Below are positions 56,305 through 64,000 of a stretch of DNA of 64,000 nt, one piece after another. The DNA lies in contig JAPEUQ010000003.1 of NCBI GenBank assembly GCA_027946365.1, positions 3,534,001 to 3,598,000 of the forward strand, written 5' to 3'. The notes beneath the pieces were generated by a model, which saw only the letters and a program-made list of their open reading frames with translations, was not told where the DNA came from and did no database searches. Source of the stretch: Kalmusia sp. IMI 367209 (lineage: Eukaryota; Ascomycota; Dothideomycetes; Pleosporales; Didymosphaeriaceae). Within the stretch, counting starts at the first letter, position 1, and every line of letters begins with the position of its first letter. Both the position numbers and the translations under genes were made by a program.

Positions 56305-58398
56305 CTACACTGGGGCGCTGCACACCCTTACGAAGCTGACGATTTCCTGAGTAGCGCCCGCATCGCTAGGAGAGCCTAGGAACATAGTCGATTGTGTTCT
56401 CGACACCAAGAACTGGGTGTTCCTGGCACCATTAGCGCAGGCTATTGCGCCATCGACAAACGAGCAAACGAGAGGTGAGCCGTCACTAAATTGACCCGAG
56501 CTCAGGTCAGCCTGCGTTAGGACGAGGATCAATGAGTTGTATGTCGTAGCCGCGTATGCCAGATAGCCGTCTGGGCTGTGATACAGCTGGTTTTGGTCTG
56601 TCAGGTACCAGTCATCACCACTAGCGTAACCGCTAACGAGCTGGAGACTGGTATACTTGTTGCCGGTCCAATGCAGGTAGTAACCATCTGTTTTGCACGA
56701 AACGTTAGCGAGGATTTCAAGGTTGTTGTGCATACTGATTGCAGGCACTCAAACCAAAAAGTTGACGTGCGAAAATGGGACACTGGCCCCCTCCAACGGA
56801 TGAGATGAAGCTGCTTACCTAGATGTCCCCCAACTGCTTGCAGGCGACATGGCTGAGATTGTGGAACGGTACTGGGGGTTGGGGTGGCAATTTCAGAAGA
56901 GGAAACCTCTGTGCTTGATGCAACCTCTGTGGTAGATGCGACCTCTGTGGTAGACGCAACCTCCGTGGTAGACGCAACCTCCGTGGTAGACGCAACCTCT
57001 GTGGTAGACGCAACCTCCGTGGTAGATGCGACCTCCGTGGTAGACGCAACCTCTGTAGTAGACGCAACCTCTGTAGTAGACGCAACCTCCGTGGTAGACG
57101 CAACCTCCGTGGTAGATGCGACCTCTGTGGTAGACACAGCCTCCGTGCTGGACGGGATTTCAGTGCTGGACGCGATATCTGTGCTAGACACAACCTCAGT
57201 GCTAGATACAACCTCCGTACTAGACGCAATATCGGTGCTAGACGCAGTATCAGAACTGCTGGAAGTTATAGCGCTAGATGAAGCTACGTCACTGGAGGAT
57301 GGAACGACATCGCTCGAGGTAGGGGATGGAAGGATCTGGCTCAAGTCTGAGCTAATAGAAGAGACGATCATTGAGATCTCAGATGACTTAGCCGACTCGA
57401 TGCTTGACTTAGCCGACTCGATGCTTGACAGAGCGGACTCGGTGGGAAGGCTGATCACAGGTATAGAGATAGAGGGGACTGAGGTGATCGAAATCATAGT
57501 CACGACGCTCGAAGAGGCGGCAGGAGAGGTATGTGCTGTCGAAGAAGTAGTTCGGCAGGAGGTTGATGATGCCTTTGAGGATGTAGAATGGACCGTGGAA
57601 GAGGAACACCGAGAGGATGTCGATGATGCCTTCGAAGAGTAAGGACGGACTGTGGAAGAAGAACGTCGAGAGGAGGTCGATGCTGCCTTCGAGGAAGCAG
57701 GACGGACCGTGGAAGAGGAGCATCGAGTTGAAGTTGACAGCGCCTTTGAGCTAGGAGACGAGGCTGAGCGGCAGTCTCCAAAGCTGGACTGGCAGCCCGT
57801 CCCGCAGTAATCGGCGCCACTACCGCTGTGATCCGTTAGCTATGATAACAATCATACAAAAGAGTTCCTCGCATACCAGTATCCCCAGCGACTGCAGCAA
57901 TTTCCCCATACGGAGCCTTTGCAAGTCTTACCGCCAGAGGCACCCTGAGTATTTCCGCATCGGGCATCGCTGCCGGAGACCTTTTGAGTAGAGTAGGGTG
58001 ATGCAGCCGGCTTCTTCAGCGTAGAAGTGGTGGCATGGGAAACGGGTTTTGGAGGGGTCTTGCCATTGCACTTGCCGTACAATGGGTTGCAGCCTGTTCC
58101 GCAATATTTGGAAGTTTTGCCACTGACTTCTGTCAACAAGGGGTCAAGATACATATATGCGATCCGTCTCGTACCAATAACCGTACTGAGAGCAGCAGCT
58201 ACCGTCTTTGGCTCCAATACAAGTGTAACCCTTCTTCCCTCCGCATGAACCATCGAGAGACACTTTGTGCGTCGCTGGAGTAGTAGAATAAGAGCTTCCA
58301 CGACAGTTCAGTCCTTTAGGGCCGCAGTGACCCGAGTCGCCCGACTGTAGAGCACTAATGACTGGGAGGGCCAGTACCAATGACAGTAGGCCTCGCAT
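56305..58398 (-). CDS. Secreted chitin-binding protein with two hevein-type domains and Ser/Thr repeat stalk
   Basis: Four minus-strand exons, 58398-58175, 58122-57877, 57819-56819 and 56747-56305, give about 637 aa. The signal peptide is MRGLLSLVLALPVISA. Two type-1 chitin-binding (hevein) domains are rebuilt exactly by splicing: CCSQYGYCGKTSKYCGTGC and CCSRWGYCGADYCGTGC, each crossing an intron at the same position. Then comes a Ser/Thr stalk of 57-bp (SSKASSTSSRCSSSTV type) and 18-bp (TTEVAS type) repeats, heavily O-glycosylatable. The last 150 residues form an unrecognised globular domain (NNLEILANVSCKTDGYYLHW). The final acceptor TTTGAG is non-ideal but is the only phase-correct one. Likely a wall or apoplastic chitin-binding protein, or adhesin. 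Confidence 0.75.
56905..57246. repeat. 18-bp coding minisatellite, 19 units
   Basis: Consensus on the plus strand is ACCTCCGTGGTAGACGCA. Thirteen units from 56905 to 57138 are near-identical and six more to 57246 are diverged. On the minus strand each encodes the six-residue TTEVAS unit of the chitin-binding protein stalk. The period is a multiple of three, so copy changes keep the frame. Confidence 0.92.
57545..57755. repeat. 57-bp coding minisatellite, about 3.5 units
   Basis: Equivalent positions recur at 57565, 57622, 57679 and 57736, a strict 57-bp period. Each unit encodes 19 residues of the SSKAASTSSRRSSSTVRPY type on the minus strand in the same protein as the 18-bp array. Confidence 0.85.
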
Positions 58399-59697
58399 AT
58401 TGATTATTAAAGATTAAAGAAGCTGTATTAATGAGGTATCAATTTGGAGATGAACGAGCGTGGGGACCGGTCAATTGAGGTCGGTAAGGGGCAAGGGAAA
58501 AAGGAAGAGGCTCACGAGTTTATATGTGAAAACCTACAGGATGAGAAAAGCCACTTCGGCGCATGGGATCTGTGGAGCGTCGTCTACCCCGGCTTGCGCA
58601 TCTCGACTATCGGCGTAGTAGCCGCTAATGCTAAAAGGGGTTCCCGATCGCCAAGTATGCTGAAATGCTCACCCAGTACCTGCAGATGTTCCATTGACTA
58701 TGTTCGTCTATGTGATTGAAGTACCATCATCACGAGCAAAAAATCAATTGCTTCGTCTACAGCAAAGCATGGCTCGACGGTAGTCTCGACCTGGTCGTGT
58801 GTTTGTTTTTCTGCGAGATCGACTATTGTCCGTGATTGACGTGAAGGATGTCACTAGACTACGTCGATCAATGACACGAAGGGTGGCAGAACGACGGCGT
58901 CTTAGTAGCTTGTCTGGTGAAATTTGATTCTCGGTTAGAGGATTTGCCGAGTCGATCACTAGGGCTTCTCACTTCTTGCCCGCAGGAGAAGATGCCTAAC
59001 GTGGTAGCACTGGCCCTATCGAAGGGTGCGATCGTTCGCGGCATGATGGTTCAATCTAAGCAGCAGCTAGAAGATGTCACACGCGATGTTATGTCCAAGC
59101 CCTCGATGTTCCTGAAGAGAAGCTGACTCACTTACGGTCGCAAAGTCTAGGTAAAGCGAGATTCCAGCCAGCCTCATCTGTAACCCTTACCTTATTTGGC
59201 CAAGCGTGCTTTCAGAGATCTAGCGTGGTCTTGCCTAATCAGGGGGCTCGTAGATCAACCCTTGACTTCCCCAGTGTCTGGGCCGAGGTGGGTCCTAATC
59301 GTACGAAATTGCCAAGAGCATCACCGTGTGTTAGCGGTTCGTTGGGGGACTCATTTAGAGGCACACCAGTTCCGGCTCTCTTGAAATGGCCACTTTAGCA
59401 ATTTGAAATTGAGAAAATCCATTGTCGGCGCGTTCTCGCAGCATGCGACCCACCATAGCTATAAGTATTCAGCTTTGGTGGTTGAAATTTGCGAGATCGA
59501 GGAAGTTCAATCGTTCTAAACAATCTGAACCAAATGTAGAAACTGGAGAGCTGACAATGACCAAAGTGAAACAGAGAAATGTTGGTGGATACTCATGTTA
59601 TCTGTGGCAGGCAACATGCCAAGACATTTGACCTCTAGCGAGCTCCATCGTAACTTCCTCTCAGCTATTCACCGAACGTCCAGTACCCCACAGCACC
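58399..59697. other. Intergenic, promoter side of the chitin-binding gene
   Basis: Divergent region toward atp10. Frames at 58444-58719 and 58917-59126 (plus) have no recognisable product. No repeat or RNA gene seen. Confidence 0.45.
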
Positions 59698-60741
59698 ATG
59701 CTACAACCACGAATACCTTCCCACCTGGGACGTACAGTCCTCAACTTCTCCTCGAGATTCCCGTGCCGTCTCCACTGCGCCATTCCCCTCCCGAGAACTC
59801 TTCCTACACGTCAATTCACCTCCGCAACCGCTCTCTACCGCTCTGCCGCACCCCGACCCAATCCCGCTCCCTCCCCAAAAGATGACGAAACCTTCATTCC
59901 CAAACCCCTCGGCCGCCCCATTGGGTTCTCTCATCCTCCGCAACCTGGCGAAAACACCGGCCTCGCCAAAGTTAAAAAAGACTACTCCGGCATGACCTTG
60001 TCAGAGCGCAACCTCGCCAAGCGCGCCGACCTCGTCGAAAAATGGGGCACAAACTACTTCCGCGATTTCAAGAACATCCGTAAATATCGATCTGGCAAAA
60101 CCTTCATCGCCAACCCAAAAATTTTCAGGAAAGACGTGGCGATGTACTTCCCCAACTTGCGAGGAGACACACTGGAAGGGACAGCGATTGATACGACGCC
60201 TACACTCAAAGGGAGGGTCAGTGTAATCAATGTGTATAGTAGCGCGTGGGGCGAGGCGCAGGTCAAAACTTTCACTGGGCGGACGGAGAATCCGTCCCTT
60301 CACGAAGTCTTGCAGGAATTTCCTGGGGTTGCGCAGCAGGTGGACATCAATATTGAAGAGAACACGTTGAAGGCTTGGATCATTCATTTGTTCTCGTGGA
60401 AGCTGAGACTGCAGAGGAAGAAAGAGGAGTGGGGAAGGTATTTCGTCGTAAGAAGGGGAATGAGTCAGTTGGTGAGGGAGAGCATTGGGGCTTTGAATGG
60501 GCGGGTGGGATATGTGTATCTGGTGGATGCAGAGTGTAAGATAAGGTGGGCTGGGAGCGCAAATGCGGAAGGGAGCGAGAAGGAGGATTTGACAAGAGGG
60601 TTAAGGAGGTTAGTAGAAGAGGCGAAGAATGGAGGGACGCTTAGGCCGAGGATAAAACCGAGATTGAGGAACGATGATGCTGTAGAGGGATCGAAAGATG
60701 AGAAGGGGTTGCCGATTCCAGTGCCAATTGCTTTCAAGTGA
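59698..60741 (+). CDS. atp10: Mitochondrial ATPase complex assembly factor Atp10
   Basis: Single exon, 347 aa. The Arg/Ser/Pro-rich N-terminus is a mitochondrial presequence. Family landmarks follow: GRPIGFSHPPQPGENTG, LVEKWGTNYFRDFKNIRKYRSGKTF split by no intron, then SVINVYSSAWGEAQVKTF and GYVYLVDAECKIRWAGSANA near the end. Atp10 assists assembly of the F0 sector, through subunit 6, at the inner membrane. The gene is intact and its length is normal for filamentous fungi. It is convergent with gos1. Confidence 0.92.
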   Translation: MLQPRIPSHLGRTVLNFSSRFPCRLHCAIPLPRTLPTRQFTSATALYRSAAPRPNPAPSPKDDETFIPKPLGRPIGFSHPPQPGENTGLAKVKKDYSGMTLSERNLAKRADLVEKWGTNYFRDFKNIRKYRSGKTFIANPKIFRKDVAMYFPNLRGDTLEGTAIDTTPTLKGRVSVINVYSSAWGEAQVKTFTGRTENPSLHEVLQEFPGVAQQVDINIEENTLKAWIIHLFSWKLRLQRKKEEWGRYFVVRRGMSQLVRESIGALNGRVGYVYLVDAECKIRWAGSANAEGSEKEDLTRGLRRLVEEAKNGGTLRPRIKPRLRNDDAVEGSKDEKGLPIPVPIAFK

Positions 60742-60968
60742 GAAGGCTCCCCTTTGCATGGCGAACTGCTAGTATGGTGAATTTGTAGGGATGAATTGAT
60801 ACCAGAAAACCCCATTACAGGGATATGTAGACATAGTTGTACAATAGACAGGCACTCCGACCTGATCCGGACGATGACCCCCCAAGCATGCAGTTCCATT
60901 GGATATCCGCGCCGCTCCAAACGCCCAACCTATAAATAAGTCATGGAATATTACCGACCATCTTCTAA

Positions 60969-61750
60969 TTACCAAAACCATAACAGAACTAAGAAACAGA
61001 ACGCAATAAAGCTCCCTAGAATAATCCCATCCCTTCTCTTCTTCGCTCCGATTCTCCCTATCAAACTATTAATGCCTGGCACCTGACTCGCTGCCCCAAC
61101 AATCCTCCGATTGATACTCGCTAGTGTCTCCCTCTGAATTCTAAAATTATCATTCACAGCGTACGCCTGGCTCAGCACACTATCCGCCATATTATGTGAG
61201 TTGTCGATCCGCCGGCGCTCGTCCAGCATGTATTCTGCTTCTGCGGTTTCGGGGTTGGCGGATCGGTAGGCATCAATGTCTGAGCGGACATTTGACAGGA
61301 GGTTAGCTTTATTGCGCGCGTCGGTTATGGTGGATTTAAGGCGGGAGAGTTCGCGGCGATGATCGGAGAGGATTTCGCGGTGGCGGGCAAGGTTGTTTTG
61401 TTTCACGGCGGAGGAGGAGTGGGCGGATTCGCTGTCAAGGAGGCGGGAGAGTTGACCGACGAGTGCTTCTCTCTGCAAAGTAGGTCAGTGAAGTAGAGGG
61501 TGGGTAGGACAGGGTGGAATGGTACCTTCTCGAGGAGTTCATGTAGTTGGGATTCTGTTCGTACTTCTTCTTCCGAAGGTTTCGTAGGAATGTTCGCCGC
61601 GCCAGCGAATTGTGAATAGGTGTGGAATAGCGACTCTGTCTACAACCCTGGTTAGGCGACTAACTCCGTGTGACGGGTGTGGCGTACTTGATTCTCGAGA
61701 CCTCGTGCCTGCTGGCGCAGTTGCGCCCATCCTCCGCCGGTCGACGACAT
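60969..61750 (-). CDS. gos1: Golgi SNARE Gos1
   Basis: Qb-SNARE of the Golgi (GOSR1 family). Three minus-strand exons, 61750-61688, 61639-61526 and 61472-60969, give 226 aa, close to the 223 of yeast Gos1. The start is MSSTGGGWAQLRQQARGLE. The SNARE helix runs about residues 140-200 (LSQAYAVNDNFRIQRETLAS and INRRIVGAASQVPGINSLIG), followed by a C-terminal tail anchor (DGIILGSFIAFCFLVLLWFW) with only a short end. Intron boundaries are GT-AG and phase 0. It is divergent from rpl35 across 230 bp. Confidence 0.93.
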
Positions 61751-61980
61751 GTCCACGATCTCAGGTAAATCAATCGGTGAGGCAGAAAGCCAGTTGGAGT
61801 TGCACAGGTGGTGACGATGCTAGCCGCGTAGTTGCAGCGCCCGTGCCAAGTACCGCACGGGCCATGTCCATCGTTAGCGAGCGAGCTAGCTTCGCACATT
61901 CGATCGAAAACACCTTTTCGAACGACGACACGCGATAGCCCAATTCCACACCACCCGGTCCTACTAACCTCACAGACAAA
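61751..61980. promoter_or_regulatory. Divergent promoter, gos1 and rpl35
   Basis: Only 230 bp separate the two ATGs, so both promoters must share or abut this segment. Pyrimidine-rich tract and CTCACAGACAAA directly before the rpl35 ATG are ribosomal-protein-like leader features. No factor site is claimed. Confidence 0.55.
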
Positions 61981-62682
61981 ATGGTACGTCTAAATCTCAT
62001 AAATCATGTTCGAATGCGTTGCGCATTGCCTACACTTCGCTGCGCAGGCTGTGGATGGGCATGTCCCGCTGCCGCTTCGTCTCGAAATTTCTTCTCCAAC
62101 TCCTCCAAATGAGCCGACTGCTAACTCAACGCCTATAGTCGTCCAAAGTCGTACGTTCTCCCGCGCTCAAACTTAATCTCACCATATCGCTCGAATCCAT
62201 ACTCACATTCGCCGCAGAAGACCGCCCAGCTGTGGAGCAAGAACAAGGATGAACTGAACAACCAGCTCCAGGAGCTCAAGTCGTGCGTACCCGATGGATA
62301 AGGCTCGGGATATAGGACAAAGTGCTGACGATTCAAAGCGAGTTGATTCAGCTCCGGACTAGCAAGGTCACTGGTGGCTCGACCAAGCTCACCCGCATTC
62401 ATGATGTCCGCAAGGGCATTGCTCGCGTCCTGACCGTCATCAACGCCAACCAGAGGGCACAGCTCCGCCTCTTCTACAAGAACAAGAAGTGCGTCCTCGA
62501 CCATGCTACCACACTGCCACCGAAGCCGTTCTAAAAGCAGGTACACCCCGCTCGACCTCCGAACCAAGAAGACTCGTGCCATCCGCCGACGACTCACATC
62601 CCACGAGGCTTCGCTCGTCACCGAGAAGCAGAAGAAGAAGCAGACTCACTTCCCCCAGCGAAAGTACGCCGTCAAGGCATAA
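61981..62682 (+). CDS. rpl35: 60S ribosomal protein L35 (eL35)
   Basis: Five exons: 61981-61983 (ATG only), 62139-62150 (12 nt, SSKV), 62218-62282, 62339-62488 and 62541-62682, giving 123 aa. The product begins [18 protein letters not shown] and contains [39 protein letters not shown], the Arg-rich [16 protein letters not shown] and the end QRKYAVKA, matching eL35 along its length. The four introns carry GT-AG ends, and a CTAAC branch site is seen upstream of exon 2. The C-terminal exon joins KK to YTPLD. Intact, highly conserved gene. Confidence 0.95.
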
Positions 62683-63113
62683 GCGGGTGCTGCGGAGTTG
62701 TTTCTTTTTCGTTATCATGAAGCATTGCATGGCCGGGGCTTTTCCAGCTAGCACTAGCACTCACCAATGTACCCTTATACCATCGTAAAGTGGGAGGGCA
62801 GGCGATGTGGTGGGCCGGGGCGATCTTTAACGGAAATGGGTTGGCGTCCATGTCAAGATCAATGAATCAAAAAGTTCATATCTGGAGTTCCAGTTTGGGT
62901 GATGAAGTGATGTGTGACGAGTAGGATGTTTGGTTTGTGTGACTCACACGGCCAATGTCCAAATACCCTCTTGGAGACTACAAAATAAACATAGAACGAG
63001 AATGTCAGTTTGATATAATCAGAACGGCCGAGAACTTGGACATGATGTCTTATGTACTCCGCAGATTTCATTTTGTAAGGTTTACTTATTTGTAGTGCCG
63101 TCTGAATGTTCCC
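62683..63113. other. Convergent intergenic gap
   Basis: 3' flanks of rpl35 and erg8. Only shadow frames. No gene seen. Confidence 0.5.
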
Positions 63114-64000
63114 TCACGAAGCGATCCACTCCTTATAGATCGCCACATCCTCCTGCCTCACCCCCACCATATCCTCCCTCACCCCCAGGATCCCGACCTT
63201 GCCAATGGTAACCCCATCCTCTCCCTCGCCATCTACCTTCCATCCTTCAAGCACCTTCTTTAGCTCCCCAATAACCTCCTCCTTGTCCTCTAGCAATAAG
63301 ACGATGGCATCGTAGCCGCCCGCCCCTGGCACAACACCGCCAACCACACCAAGAACAGCGGAGCATGCATTGAGCAACGAAGTCTGCTGGGGCGGCTCAA
63401 TCGGCACACCCGACGCTTCACTCATCTCCCTAATCAGCGCCCTATTCCCCTTGATAATCTGCCCCAGCTGGGTGTACTTGTCCGTGCCAGTGTCTTCGGA
63501 CGACGTAGCCAAGCGCGTGAGTTCCGCGGCAAAAGCCTCGTTGCCAGCCTGCAGTTCGTTCCAGATCTTGTCAGCGACAGCCGGGTTCTCGCCCCGCCAC
63601 TTCAGCACCGATTTGACCATTCCCGGCGTCTGGCTGCCGCAGTCGACGTCGCACATGACGAGCCTCAGGCCCGACGGCATCTTGATAGCCGCCTTTGTGA
63701 TTTCGACATCCCAGGCTGAGCCTTCGACCAGGTCGCGCAGGGAGGCGGCGAAGCTGGGCGTGCCGGGGGATGGCAGGGTGCTGAGTAGGGCGGGCGAGAA
63801 ACGGCGGTACAAGCATGAGCCGTAGACTGCGGAGGCGATGTCGAAGCCGGAGCCTACTTTGCCTTGGGCGGCGCAGTGGGCGGTCTGCGAGAGGTTGTGC
63901 AGTACTCTCTTTCCATCTTCCGTCTCGATCGAGAATTTCTCTGCAGGGAGGTAGTAGGAGAGGAGAGCGGCGGTGAAGGCAGTGACTAGCGCGGCAGAGG
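63114..64000 (-). CDS. erg8: Phosphomevalonate kinase, 3' part
   Basis: Mevalonate pathway enzyme of sterol synthesis (GHMP kinase family). The visible C-terminal 295 or so residues are open to the window edge, so the N-terminus is outside. Landmarks: HNLSQTAHCAAQGKVGSGFD (the GHMP ATP-binding loop and following helix), VMCDVDCGSQTPGMVKSVLKW and GVVPGAGGYDAIVLLL near the end, the GHMP C-terminal glycine motif. The stop is TGA at 63116-63114. Intact as far as seen. Confidence 0.93.
   Translation of the reverse strand, partial: SAALVTAFTAALLSYYLPAEKFSIETEDGKRVLHNLSQTAHCAAQGKVGSGFDIASAVYGSCLYRRFSPALLSTLPSPGTPSFAASLRDLVEGSAWDVEITKAAIKMPSGLRLVMCDVDCGSQTPGMVKSVLKWRGENPAVADKIWNELQAGNEAFAAELTRLATSSEDTGTDKYTQLGQIIKGNRALIREMSEASGVPIEPPQQTSLLNACSAVLGVVGGVVPGAGGYDAIVLLLEDKEEVIGELKKVLEGWKVDGEGEDGVTIGKVGILGVREDMVGVRQEDVAIYKEWIAS

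Noticed and set aside
56884..57642. 252-codon plus-strand frame rich in VVDATS repeats
   Set aside because: It is the antisense of the 18-bp array; the minus strand gives a complete protein with signal peptide and chitin-binding domains.

Overview
The window is nuclear DNA of a filamentous ascomycete. The evidence is short GT-AG introns (mostly 48-80 nt, often GTAAGT/GTGAGT donors), genes on both strands, and fungus-restricted families: a HET-domain protein, a CON-13-like secreted protein, a CorA-like fungal membrane protein, a secreted cysteine-rich protein and a hevein-type chitin-binding protein. AT-rich, TpA-rich blocks that look like RIP-decayed repeats are also present. A Dothideomycete is my best guess, but the sequence alone does not prove the class.

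Layout. 0.2-6.7 kb: a PAP2 lipid phosphatase, a frameshifted WBP4-like zinc-finger gene and the histone chaperone subunit hir1. 6.7-23 kb is accessory in character: an uncharacterised multispan membrane protein, an F-box-like gene, a con-13-like secreted protein, a HET gene and a CorA-like gene, separated by long AT-rich gaps. 23-33 kb is a minus-strand run: an RNase III-domain protein with degenerate catalytic residues, a GH17 beta-1,3-glucanase, a GH47 alpha-mannosidase and a DHA1-type MFS transporter. 34-47 kb: an SH3-like fungal protein, P5C dehydrogenase (put2) with one in-frame stop, the nucleolar GTPase nug1 divergent from a HAD sugar/glycerol phosphatase, and a homeobox transcription factor behind a long GC-rich leader. 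47-58 kb is accessory again: about 3.6 kb without a convincing gene, a small secreted cysteine-rich protein, a weak secreted ORF, two decayed enzymes (an FAD amine oxidase-like gene and a beta-lactamase-like hydrolase) beside an AT-rich block, and a repeat-rich chitin-binding protein. 59.7-64 kb is core housekeeping: atp10, gos1 divergent from rpl35, and the 3' part of erg8.

Most exon structures were worked out by hand, requiring GT-AG junctions, phase agreement and conserved family motifs. The main unusual points are these. (1) Five in-frame TAA/TAG codons in three genes sit where glutamine would fit, as expected from C-to-T (RIP-like) decay. (2) The WBP4-like gene needs four frame changes in about 350 bp. 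(3) There are very small exons: 3 nt and 12 nt in rpl35, 13 nt in nug1 and 14 nt in the HAD gene. (4) The RNase III-domain protein has lost two catalytic acids. (5) The chitin-binding protein carries an 18-bp and a 57-bp coding minisatellite. I found no convincing previously undescribed multi-gene system, CRISPR array, rRNA or tRNA.
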